Assembly (NCBI GenBank): GCA_905197955.1
Contig: CAJKAR010000018.1
Coordinates: 24,974-88,973 of the forward strand
DNA: 64,000 bases
From: an uncultured Lentisphaeria bacterium
GTDB lineage: Bacteria; Verrucomicrobiota; Lentisphaeria; Victivallales; UBA1829
Direction of reading: 5' to 3'
Shown: positions 26,920-35,410 of the stretch, in pieces
How positions within the stretch are numbered: position 1 is the stretch's first letter
Layout: each line of letters starts with the position of its first letter
Notes under the pieces: generated by a model
What the model saw: the letters and a program-made list of their open reading frames with translations, nothing else
What the model was told of the DNA's origin: nothing
Database searches by the model: none
Made by a program: the position numbers and the translations under genes

Positions 26920-27984
26920 ATGGCTCAAATCATGCCGGAATACATGCGGGTGCGACAGTACCTCTACAATCTCATCAGCAACTGCGACGGGGAATCCATG
27001 CAGATCCCGCCGGAAAATGAACTCTGCCGAATTTTCGGAGTCAGCCGCGTCACCGTCCGCGGAGCCATCCGCGAACTGATCCGGGAAAATCTTCTGGTCA
27101 CCCGGCGCGGTCTCGGAACCTTCATCCATCCGGACGCCGTCCCCAAACAGCACATCCGTCTGCCGGTCATCGGGATTCTCTCCGGCGACGGCCGCCAGAC
27201 CTATCAGTCCTCCGATCCCACCGTCATGCAGGCGATCCGCCGCTGCGCCATGCTCTCCGAATCCCTTTATCTTCCGGATTCCAAAACCCCGGAACGACTG
27301 CTGGAAATCATCCGCAACAACATCGCCGGCGTGATCTGGACCGAACCTTCCCCAAAACTGATACCCTATCTTCAGGCGATCCGCAACAGCGGAAAACCTC
27401 TGCTCCTCATAAGCAACAGATTCGACCGGGATTTCGATTCCGTCCGGGATGCCCCCGCCGAACGCGGCATGCTTCTGGCAAATCACTTCGTTTCACTGGG
27501 ACACCGCCATGTTCTCTATCTGCACAACTATCCGGCGGAAGGCGGATTCGATCGGCCAGAACAGCCGGAGACAACTTCGGGATCTCTCATGCGTCATCTG
27601 CATGAGCTCACGGGAAACGGATCCGTCGGCTTTCTCTCCCTGCTCGAATTCGAACAGTTCCTTGCGGAACACGGCATCGGCAAATATACGGTTCTCTATT
27701 CCGATGCAAATCTGGTCCGCCCGGTGATGAAGCTCCTGAACGATGCGGAGATCCGGGTCCCGGAGGATATCTCCTATCTCACCGCCTGGCAACCCTCCCC
27801 CAGATTCTTCCACGGAGAAACGCCCGCATGGCTCGACTGCGATTCCGATAAAATCGAATGCATTGTCGAATGGCTCCAGCGGAAAATCATCGACGGCGAA
27901 CAGGCACCCTTCCTCGCCACAGCCTCCACCACGCTCCACAACGGAAATACCCTGCGTCCCAATAAAAAGAAAGGAAACGCATGA
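26920..27984 (+). CDS. GntR-type regulator with LacI-type effector domain (module 2)
   Basis: 354 residues. The GntR winged helix (MRVRQYLYNLISNC, PPENELCRIFGVSRVTVRGA, LVTRRGLGTFIHPDA, ~8-68) is joined to a periplasmic-binding-like domain (PVIGILSGDGRQ, IAGVIWTEPSPKLIPYLQAI, LLANHFVSLGHRHVLYLHNY, VPEDISYLTAW). It starts one base after the GH5 stop with AGGCGG upstream, and its own stop overlaps the pseudopilin start by ATGA. The probable role is a sugar-responsive, possibly autogenous repressor acting at the duplicated element at 25191-25234. The ligand is unknown. Confidence 0.87.
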   Translation: MAQIMPEYMRVRQYLYNLISNCDGESMQIPPENELCRIFGVSRVTVRGAIRELIRENLLVTRRGLGTFIHPDAVPKQHIRLPVIGILSGDGRQTYQSSDPTVMQAIRRCAMLSESLYLPDSKTPERLLEIIRNNIAGVIWTEPSPKLIPYLQAIRNSGKPLLLISNRFDRDFDSVRDAPAERGMLLANHFVSLGHRHVLYLHNYPAEGGFDRPEQPETTSGSLMRHLHELTGNGSVGFLSLLEFEQFLAEHGIGKYTVLYSDANLVRPVMKLLNDAEIRVPEDISYLTAWQPSPRFFHGETPAWLDCDSDKIECIVEWLQRKIIDGEQAPFLATASTTLHNGNTLRPNKKKGNA

Positions 27985-28751
27985 TGAAACGAATCTTCAC
28001 TATGATAGAACTTCTTATTGTCATCGCAATCATTGCCATTCTGATTTCGATTCTTCTTCCAGCACTCCGGAAAGCAAGAAACAATGCCCATGAACTGGCC
28101 TGCAAATCGAATCTGAAAACAATCGGATCGGCATCGGCGATGTACAGTTCCGACTATGACGACTGGATCGTCTACATCAACGACCGCTCCTGGTCCGCCA
28201 GCTGGAAGGCAACAGATTTCTGGACGGGAAAACTCAGCATGTACGGAGCAAAACACGGGAAAAATGCAACGGAATGCCTGAATCCAGCCCGTCCCTCCGT
28301 CTTCCGCTGTCCCGCCTATCCGGACTGGAGAAGTCAGGAAGATGCGTCGAATGCCGGTTATTATCTCTCCACCTCCTCCCACTACGCGGCAAACGTCTTT
28401 CTCTGCGGCAAAACGCCGACTGCGGCCATTCAGAATTACGCCCACAGGAATATTGATCTCCGGGCACCGACCCGTGTCATTTTCGCCGGAGACTCCCTGC
28501 TCACAATCGACAGTCTCCAGGGAACCTATTCCTTCTATTACCGGCACGGCAGCGGCGATCCCCGTCCGAAAACCAGCGCAACGGTCAATAACGACTACAC
28601 TTCCATGATCGCCGGACGCGCCAACACTCTCTATGCGGATGGTCATATCGCATCCCGTTCGTTTCAGCCGGATCAGAACCGCTGGCATCCGCTGGCCAAC
28701 GAGGGATTCTACGGCGACACCTATACGGCCCGGGGCTCCCGGATCCAGTAA
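27981..28751 (+). CDS. Type IV pilin-like pseudopilin (module 2)
   Basis: 256 residues. It starts MMKRI followed by FTMIELLIVIAIIAILISIL, again with Ile before the predicted cleavage point and Glu at mature position 5. The helix ends in ACKSNLKTIG with the conserved Cys. The C-terminus has TSMIAGRANTLYADGH, a degenerate version of the H-X9-DG signature with the first His missing. AAAGGAAACGC precedes ATG 27981, which overlaps the regulator's stop; ATG 27984 is possible. It closes the module, with a hairpin directly after the stop. Confidence 0.87.
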   Translation: MMKRIFTMIELLIVIAIIAILISILLPALRKARNNAHELACKSNLKTIGSASAMYSSDYDDWIVYINDRSWSASWKATDFWTGKLSMYGAKHGKNATECLNPARPSVFRCPAYPDWRSQEDASNAGYYLSTSSHYAANVFLCGKTPTAAIQNYAHRNIDLRAPTRVIFAGDSLLTIDSLQGTYSFYYRHGSGDPRPKTSATVNNDYTSMIAGRANTLYADGHIASRSFQPDQNRWHPLANEGFYGDTYTARGSRIQ

Positions 28752-28752
28752 T

Positions 28753-28778
28753 CCCGCTGCAGGCTATCCTGCGGCGGG
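28753..28778. terminator. Strong hairpin at a convergent junction, no classical T tract
   Basis: An 11-bp stem CCCGCTGCAGG/CCTGCGGCGGG (one wobble) with loop CTAT starts two bases after the pseudopilin stop. The plus strand continues with A rather than T, so it may act as a transcript-end stabiliser instead of an intrinsic terminator. Confidence 0.55.
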
Positions 28779-28796
28779 AAAAAAATCAAGCGCACA

Positions 28797-29747
28797 TCAC
28801 ACGGCAAAAAGACGTTTCAGATTCCGGAACAGAAGTTCAGACCCGGAATCATTCGGATGAATGCCATCCACATAATATGCAGGATCGTCCGGCAGAAGAG
28901 TCCGTCCGTCGATGAAGCGCACCTCCGGGAATTCCGAAGCCAAGTTGCAAAGCGCTTCGCAATAGTCATCCAGATGCAGCCCCAGATCATTCGGTTCGGT
29001 CCGTCCCGCCCACGGAATCGGACCGAGCAGGAAGACTTCCGCCTCCTTCCGGGAAAGAAGCGGAAGAAGCGCCCCCTTCATATCCTCCAGATACGCCCCC
29101 AGTGGACGCGACGTATTGAAATCGTTGACCCCGAATCCGAGAACCGCGCGATCCCATTCATATTCCAGCGCACAGGAACCGAGCCGTTGATCCGCGGTCG
29201 CTCCGGCGACACTCAAATTGCAGTATTCGCTCTCCAGCAGGCGCGCAAGCCGGTCCGCATACGCCAGCGACGGACGCGACACCGTCATTCCCTGCATAAT
29301 GGAATCCCCGATGAACAGCATTGCATGATCCTTCCGGGGAACGTTCTCCACCCGCGCGCCCTCGTCCACTTCAAGCGCCCCGACAAAACATTCCACCAGA
29401 TGCGGAAGCTCCATTTCCACTTCATGCATTTTCCCGTCAAGGACAATTTCAAGCACCTCTTTCTCAAAGGAATACGCCGTTTCCATCCCATCGACCCATA
29501 CGCTGAAGGCAAAGACCGGCCGCGCAATTCTGCCGAACACAACAGGAAGCCTCAGTTTTGCAGAATCCGTTTTCAGCAGGATCCGGATCCCGGAAGGGCA
29601 GAGCGCACGGATCTCCCGATGCTCCGTACAGCGATAGATCGACAGAAGAGAAGATGTCAAACGATGAAGTTGAAGACCGCGCTCCTTTACTTCCCACGAA
29701 ACACATCCGCGAAGCAGTCCGCCATTTACCCGTAAATCAAGCAGCAT
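28797..29747 (-). CDS. Cytoplasmic SGNH/GDSL esterase with N-terminal beta domain
   Basis: 316 residues, no signal peptide. The first ~135 residues are a beta-sandwich (VFAFSVWVDGMETAYSFEKE), as in two-domain SGNH proteins of the SsfX3 type. The catalytic blocks follow: FIGDSIMQG with Ser149, GFGVND with Asn208, and DGIHPND with Asp294/His297. It probably removes acyl groups from an oligosaccharide or metabolite after uptake. GAGG sits before the ATG. It is divergent from the deacetylase-fucosidase operon (154 bases apart) and could share regulation with it. Confidence 0.85.
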   Translation of the reverse strand: MLLDLRVNGGLLRGCVSWEVKERGLQLHRLTSSLLSIYRCTEHREIRALCPSGIRILLKTDSAKLRLPVVFGRIARPVFAFSVWVDGMETAYSFEKEVLEIVLDGKMHEVEMELPHLVECFVGALEVDEGARVENVPRKDHAMLFIGDSIMQGMTVSRPSLAYADRLARLLESEYCNLSVAGATADQRLGSCALEYEWDRAVLGFGVNDFNTSRPLGAYLEDMKGALLPLLSRKEAEVFLLGPIPWAGRTEPNDLGLHLDDYCEALCNLASEFPEVRFIDGRTLLPDDPAYYVDGIHPNDSGSELLFRNLKRLFAV

Positions 29748-29827
29748 AATAAACCTCTCTGGTGAAACAGAAACTCAAAACAAGAACAAAATAATATACA
29801 TTTCTCCCGGAAAAAGTAAAATCCGGA

Positions 29828-29856
29828 TTGAAAAATCACCATCCCTTCATTATGGT
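29828..29856 (+). promoter_or_regulatory. Probable promoter of the deacetylase-fucosidase operon
   Basis: TTGAAA (29828-29833), 17-base spacer, TATGGT (29851-29856). A short palindrome GAATCGATTC follows at 29870-29879, between the start site and the ribosome site. Confidence 0.5.
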
Positions 29857-29901
29857 ATGAACATGATCCGAATCGATTCATTTTTATGAAAGGAGAATCC
29901 C

Positions 29902-31941
29902 ATGACATCGTTGTACAGACGGGGCCTGCTGCTCTCTCTGGCCGCACTTTCTCTCACTCTTCCGGCAAAAGCGGCAGCAGACTGGACTCCCGAACAGAGC
30001 AGAAAATATGAACAGCATTTTCTCCAGCCGGAAAATCCGCTGGGATTTCCCGAATATCTCCAGACCATCACGGTGAAATACGCTTCTGCGGAAGCGGCGG
30101 AAAAGGCAAAACTCATCTTTCCCGTCCTGCCGGAAGAACAGGAAATCGCCTTCTCCACCCGATGGGACGATGTCAACGACCGTCATCTGAAAATGGCACA
30201 GCTTCTCAAAAAACACGGCATGAAGGGAACCTTTTTCCTGACACGTCCCTGGAACAGAGAGTATTATCGGAAAATCGGAGAAAAACTGCTGGAAAACGGC
30301 TGTGCGATCGGCAGCCACACCATCTCGCATCCCTCGCTGCCGACTCTGATTCCGAATGAGGCATTCCGTCAGATGATGCTGATCCGTCCGGAACTGGAAT
30401 CGAATCTCAACACCTGCGTTGTGGCATTCGTCCTGCCCGGATGCGCTCTGGGAAGCAGAATCGAAAACCAGACCGCTCTCACTGTGGGGCAGACCATTCA
30501 GCGCTGCGGCTATCTCTCCAATCCGGAATTCTGGAACGACAACGAAAAACGCTACGGACTCAAGCCCGGCACCTGCTTCGCAACCAATCTCTTCGATGCA
30601 AACGATAAAAATCCAACCATGGAACGCTTCGAAAAAGGACTGAAATGGCAGCTTGACCGAGTGAAAAAGGATCCATCCAATCCGCATGTCACGCTTGGGG
30701 TTCACACCTGGCAGGATGACAAGGGTTTCGAAGAACTGGACCGGATCTTCACAAAATACGGACACAATCCGAAATGGTGGTACTGCACGGAAAATGAATA
30801 TGCGGCCTACCGGTATCAGGCACTCCATAGCAGAGTCGTTTCTGCGGATCGGAAAGGCGAAAACGTCACCTATACGATCCGCCGCATCACGCCGCATCAT
30901 CTCGGATCGGAGATTCCTCTCAGCTTGAAATTTTCGGAAGCGCCGCTTTCCGTTCAGACCACGAAACCTCTTTCACCGGTCCGCCAGGATCTCTACAAAC
31001 TTCCGCATGATGCGGACCGCCGGATTCCTCAATACATCGAACTGATCAAAAATCCCTCCAACCAGCCCCTGAACACGGCAATCTTCGACTCAAGGAAATT
31101 TCCGGGTCTTTCCGTCGGGCTCCATTGGGATGAATCCAGACAGCAGCTTCAGGGGTTCATCCTCAACCGTTCCAGAGTTCCCCTGCGGCAGATCCAGAAA
31201 ACCATCTATTTCCCGATGCAGTGGAAAACGCCGGTCCGTTCCATGAAAAGCTGGGAAATTCTGCCGGGCAATCGCGATGCGTTCCTCTTCACGCCTCCGG
31301 CGGAAGACAAGCATCCGGATCTGAATTTCATCGAAGGCTCGCATCTCTACGTTCTCCAGTGCGATTTTCTCATGGATGGCAAACCGCAGAGAATCTATGC
31401 CACTGCGGAAGTCCGTCAGTCCGTCATTCCCTATCCCTGTGCCAGAGACAAAGCGGTTTTTCTGGGTCCAGTTCTTCCCGAAATCATTACGGATGAACTG
31501 CTGGCAAGACTTTCCGTTCCCGGAAAAAAACTGGAACCTGTCGGAACCAACGCCATGGAAGTCTGGAGACCCCAGGCCGAGCGGCAGAATGTGAAAAGCT
31601 ATATTCTCAATGCCTTCAGCACGGATAAAAAATGGATCAATGAGACTCGCGAACTCTTCAAACAGAAAAAAGGAAATCAGCTCATTGCTCTCGACTTTGA
31701 TTCTCCGGAAGAGGGCAAAAGCTATCAGCTCTTCTGTTCGCCGAACCACTTCCGCGAAGCATGGCTGAACGGGGAAAAACTGCCGAAACTGAAAAACAAA
31801 CTTCCGCTCAAAACGCGGAAAGGGATCAATCGCCTTATTCTCGTCCGGAAACCGGTCAACTGGCCGCAGACCAGTCTGGAGCTGGCAGTTGCCGAAAAGG
31901 ATCCCTTCCAGCCGGTGAAATGCGTACAGCCGGAATTTTGA
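29902..31941 (+). CDS. Secreted polysaccharide deacetylase (NodB-like) family protein
   Basis: 679 residues with a Sec signal (RRGLLLSLAALSLTLPAKAAA). The NodB homology region spans ~80-290. STRWDDVNDRH has Asp89/Asp90 in place of the usual TFDDG, and GSHTISHPS carries the metal histidines His139 and His143. The late HTW motif is present (VTLGVHTWQD). The last ~380 residues are beta-rich and without a named domain. The family removes N- or O-acetyl groups from sugars. AAAGGAG precedes the ATG. The GH95 gene follows after 46 bases, suggesting that deacetylation and fucose removal act on one substrate. Confidence 0.8.
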   Translation: MTSLYRRGLLLSLAALSLTLPAKAAADWTPEQSRKYEQHFLQPENPLGFPEYLQTITVKYASAEAAEKAKLIFPVLPEEQEIAFSTRWDDVNDRHLKMAQLLKKHGMKGTFFLTRPWNREYYRKIGEKLLENGCAIGSHTISHPSLPTLIPNEAFRQMMLIRPELESNLNTCVVAFVLPGCALGSRIENQTALTVGQTIQRCGYLSNPEFWNDNEKRYGLKPGTCFATNLFDANDKNPTMERFEKGLKWQLDRVKKDPSNPHVTLGVHTWQDDKGFEELDRIFTKYGHNPKWWYCTENEYAAYRYQALHSRVVSADRKGENVTYTIRRITPHHLGSEIPLSLKFSEAPLSVQTTKPLSPVRQDLYKLPHDADRRIPQYIELIKNPSNQPLNTAIFDSRKFPGLSVGLHWDESRQQLQGFILNRSRVPLRQIQKTIYFPMQWKTPVRSMKSWEILPGNRDAFLFTPPAEDKHPDLNFIEGSHLYVLQCDFLMDGKPQRIYATAEVRQSVIPYPCARDKAVFLGPVLPEIITDELLARLSVPGKKLEPVGTNAMEVWRPQAERQNVKSYILNAFSTDKKWINETRELFKQKKGNQLIALDFDSPEEGKSYQLFCSPNHFREAWLNGEKLPKLKNKLPLKTRKGINRLILVRKPVNWPQTSLELAVAEKDPFQPVKCVQPEF

Positions 31942-31987
31942 TTCAACAATATACCGATCCAAACAAAAAAAAAGGATTTTTTGATTC

Positions 31988-34321
31988 ATGAAAGCATCAC
32001 AAGTTCTCTTTTACCGGGAATCGGCCCCCTATTGGGAGGCCGCACTGCCGATCGGAAACGGACGTCTCGGAGCGATGGTTTACGGAGGAGCGGAACAGGA
32101 AAAACTCGCACTCAACGAAGACACCCTCTGGTCGGGACGGCCGGAAAACCGGTACAGTCCGGAAATCTACCAATCTCTTCCGGAAGCCCGGCGCCTGATC
32201 GCCGAACGGAAATTCTCTGAGGCCGATGCCTTTATCTCCACGCACATGGGCGATCACGACTCCCAGAGTTATCTGCCTGCCGGTGATCTGAATCTCCGTT
32301 TCCGTCATGCGGGTCCCATCGAAAACTATCAGAGGAAACTGGATCTTTCGAACGCTCTTTTCTCCATGGAATACACCGCAGGAGGGATCTCCTTTCAGCG
32401 GGAGGCGTTTGCCTCCTCCCCCGCACAGACGATTGTCTACCGGATCACTGCGGGAACACCGGGAGCGGTAAATCTGGAAGCGGAATTCGCATCGCAGATT
32501 CATGGACAGGCGGCTTCTCTCGGCAAGGACATCGTCTTCGACGGCGAATGTCCCGTTCACGACCGCCGAGATCAGATCATCTGGAAAGATGAACAGGGCC
32601 GTACCGGAATCTGTTACCGCATGCAGCTGAGAGCCATGGCGAAAGGAGGAACCGTCCTCTCGGAAAACGGAGTCCTGAAAATCGAGGGAGCCGATTCTGT
32701 CACGCTGCTTCTTTCCATCCGCACCAATTTCAAAAACTGGAGCACCATGCCGGAAGAGAGCGGAATCGACTGGAAGGCCCTCGCCTCGTCGGATCTGGAG
32801 AATGCGGAAAAAACCGGATTTGACACGTTGAAGCTCCAGCATATCGAAGACTACCAGACTCTTGCGGGGAAATCCGTTCTGGAATTTCCGGAACAGCCGG
32901 GAGATGAGGGAACCGTTCCGGAGCGTCTTGCTTTGGAACAAAACCGGGAGATTTTTTCTCCCTCGCTTGCGGCACTGCTCTACAACTATGGAAGATATCT
33001 GATGATTGCCTCCTCCCGTCCGGGAACGCAGGCAACGAATCTCCAGGGCATCTGGAATCCGCTTCTCTTCCCGCCCTGGGGCTGCAACTACACAACCAAC
33101 ATCAATACCGAGATGAACTACTGGCCGGCGGAAAACGCCAATCTTGCCGAATGCGCTGCACCGCTCTTCCAGTTCATCCGGGATCTCTCCGAGAAGGGCA
33201 AGGATGCGGCACGGGAACTGTATCATCTTTCCGGCTGGTGCCTCCATCACAATTCGGATCTCTGGCGCTACTGCTCCACAGCCACCGGACGGGCGCAGTG
33301 GCTCTTCTGGCCGGTCTGCGGCGGATGGCTCTGCCGTCATCTGATGGATCATTACAGGTATTCGCTGGACAAGGAATTTCTTGCCCGTTTCGAGCCGGTC
33401 ATCCGCGGTGCCGCGGAATTTTTCCTCGGACTTCTGCAGGATCACAACGGCGTGCTGGAGACCTGTCCTTCGACTTCACCGGAAAACAACTTCATTGATC
33501 CGGTGACTGGAAAATCCGCTGCGGCGGCTTCCGGCTCGGTCATGGACATGTCCATCATCAAGGAGACCTTTGAAAGTGTTCTGGAATGTGCAGAGGCACT
33601 CTCCACGGAAGATGATTTCGTCCGGAAGATCCGCGAAGCCCTGCCGAAACTCCGGAAACCTTCGATCGGTTCCGAAGGCCAGCTCCTCGAATACGGCGAA
33701 GATTTTCAGGAAGCGGAAATCCATCACCGCCATGTCTCCCACCTCTATGGAGTCTATCCGGGGTCGGACTTCACTCCGGAGCACAACAGGGAATATTATG
33801 ACGCCGCCAGAGTCTCGCTGGAACGCCGCGGCGATCTGAGCACCGGATGGGCAATGGGATGGAGAGTCGCTCTCTGGGCGAGATTCCTCGACGGCGATCA
33901 TGCCTGCCGGGTCATCCGGAATCTGCTGACCCCCGTCTTCCCGCAGGGTACGCCGAACTACGTTGCCGGCGGCGGAGTCTATCCGAATCTGTTTGATGCA
34001 CATCCGCCGTTCCAGATCGACGGCAATTTCGGCGTCACAGCGGCCATCGGAGAAATGTTTGTCCAGAGCCACAAGAAAACTCCGGAAGGGGAAACGATCG
34101 TGGAGCTCTTCCCCGCGCTTCCCTCCGCATGGAGCGCAGGACGCATCACCGGACTGCGTGCTCAGGGGGATCTGACAATCGACCTCAAGTGGAACGCTTC
34201 AGGCGCAGCAGATTTCCTTGCGGAAATCACCGCCGGGCATGACGGATCGTTCCTCTTTCGCACCCCCTCCGGCAACGAGAAAAAACAGCTTCGCGCGGGA
34301 GAAAAACTGACTCTCTCCTGA
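31988..34321 (+). CDS. GH95 alpha-L-fucosidase/galactosidase
   Basis: 777 residues, near the usual GH95 length, no signal peptide. The N-terminal super-sandwich starts PYWEAALPIGNGRLGAMVYG and LNEDTLWSG. The toroid domain carries the family residues: HHNSDLWRY at ~420, TCPSTSPENNF at ~492-502 with the catalytic-type Glu, and HPPFQIDGNFG at ~671-681 with the base Asp. GH95 enzymes release terminal alpha-1,2-L-fucose, or L-galactose in some subfamilies, by inversion. The lack of export signal means it acts on imported oligosaccharides. It is cotranscribed with the deacetylase. An AraC gene converges on it. Confidence 0.92.
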   Translation: MKASQVLFYRESAPYWEAALPIGNGRLGAMVYGGAEQEKLALNEDTLWSGRPENRYSPEIYQSLPEARRLIAERKFSEADAFISTHMGDHDSQSYLPAGDLNLRFRHAGPIENYQRKLDLSNALFSMEYTAGGISFQREAFASSPAQTIVYRITAGTPGAVNLEAEFASQIHGQAASLGKDIVFDGECPVHDRRDQIIWKDEQGRTGICYRMQLRAMAKGGTVLSENGVLKIEGADSVTLLLSIRTNFKNWSTMPEESGIDWKALASSDLENAEKTGFDTLKLQHIEDYQTLAGKSVLEFPEQPGDEGTVPERLALEQNREIFSPSLAALLYNYGRYLMIASSRPGTQATNLQGIWNPLLFPPWGCNYTTNINTEMNYWPAENANLAECAAPLFQFIRDLSEKGKDAARELYHLSGWCLHHNSDLWRYCSTATGRAQWLFWPVCGGWLCRHLMDHYRYSLDKEFLARFEPVIRGAAEFFLGLLQDHNGVLETCPSTSPENNFIDPVTGKSAAAASGSVMDMSIIKETFESVLECAEALSTEDDFVRKIREALPKLRKPSIGSEGQLLEYGEDFQEAEIHHRHVSHLYGVYPGSDFTPEHNREYYDAARVSLERRGDLSTGWAMGWRVALWARFLDGDHACRVIRNLLTPVFPQGTPNYVAGGGVYPNLFDAHPPFQIDGNFGVTAAIGEMFVQSHKKTPEGETIVELFPALPSAWSAGRITGLRAQGDLTIDLKWNASGAADFLAEITAGHDGSFLFRTPSGNEKKQLRAGEKLTLS

Positions 34322-34345
34322 TCCGGATTTTTCCGAAACATTCCT

Positions 34346-34390
34346 CCCCTTCCCCGAGAGCATATCGACTCCGGTGAAGGGGTGTTTTTT
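34346..34390 (+). terminator. Terminator of the deacetylase-GH95 operon
   Basis: CCCCTTC (34346-34352) pairs with GAAGGGG (34376-34382) around a partly paired loop, and is followed by TGTTTTTTT. Confidence 0.75.
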
Positions 34391-34418
34391 TCAACGTATC
34401 TATTTCCGGGAAACGGCT

Positions 34419-35294
34419 TCAAAAACGCAGCATCCGATACGTTTCCGGCGTACAGTTCAGATGTTTCCGGAAGGCATAACAAAAGTAACATTCACTTGAA
34501 AAGCCGCTTTGCATGGCAATCTCCTTCACGCTGAGCGGAGTTTCCAGAAGCATCCGGGCGGCGCAGCGCAGCCGGAGGCGTCCGAGATATTCCGACGGTG
34601 TCAATCCAACACAGCGGCGGAACAGCTGACGACATCGTACCTCTCTGATTCCCGCCGCCGCGGCAATATCCCCCACCCCGATCGCGTTTCGGAAATTGGC
34701 CTCCAGAAACCGCAACGCCGCGATAAAACGGGGATTCCGCTCCCCCAGCGTTGCAGATGCAATTTCACCGCGCAGGGCAAGATCGAACAGCAGACGATTC
34801 AGAAACAGCTCCCAGTAGCGCAACCCGACACTTCCTCCGGACTGCGTCTCCCCGATCATCCGTTTCAGATTTTCCTTCTCTCCCGCCTCAATCGGAAACC
34901 GATGGCACGGAGATTTCAGACGATCCACCGGATTCTCCAGCGAAAATCGGCCGGGAAGAGTGTGAAGAATAAAATGCTTCACCTGATTTTCGCCCTCCGG
35001 AAGACCGAACGCATGAAACACCTCCGCCCCCAGCAGGAAGCAGTCGCCGGGATGCAGAAGATATTCCGCGTGATCCAGACATAATTTCAGGGAGCCTTCC
35101 AGCACAAAAAGACAGAAATTGTCCATCAGTCTGCGACGAGTCACAAACCACGGATCATAATTCTCCCAGTATGAACAGGAGAGCACACGCATCGGGTTCT
35201 CCGCAACGACTTCCAATGCGCCGCGATCCAGAGATGCCGCGTAGCCGCTCAGATCAATCCAGCGCTCGTCACCGAAAGGGGATTTTCTGTCCAT
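34419..35294 (-). CDS. AraC-family regulator
   Basis: 291 residues. An N-terminal cupin-like arm (FCLFVLEGSLKLCLDHAEYLLHPGDCFLLGAEVFHAFG, ~59-96) is followed by a double helix-turn-helix. GVGDIAAAAGIREVRCRQLFRRCVGLTPSEYLGRLRL and SVKEIAMQSGFSSECYFCYAFRKHLNCTPETYR fit the AraC/XylS signature. Cupin-type members sense sugars and usually activate. It is divergent from the five-bladed-propeller gene at 35411 with 116 bases between, so that gene is the likely target. The start has no strong ribosome site. Confidence 0.88.
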   Translation of the reverse strand: MDRKSPFGDERWIDLSGYAASLDRGALEVVAENPMRVLSCSYWENYDPWFVTRRRLMDNFCLFVLEGSLKLCLDHAEYLLHPGDCFLLGAEVFHAFGLPEGENQVKHFILHTLPGRFSLENPVDRLKSPCHRFPIEAGEKENLKRMIGETQSGGSVGLRYWELFLNRLLFDLALRGEIASATLGERNPRFIAALRFLEANFRNAIGVGDIAAAAGIREVRCRQLFRRCVGLTPSEYLGRLRLRCAARMLLETPLSVKEIAMQSGFSSECYFCYAFRKHLNCTPETYRMLRF

Positions 35295-35410
35295 AGTGTC
35301 GATTTTCTATATAAAATGCGTTTTTTTCATCTTCATGACAGACGTTTTTCGGAATATAATATCCCGGAAGAGAAATCGCAACCTGAAAAACGAAAAACAA
35401 GGAGATTTTC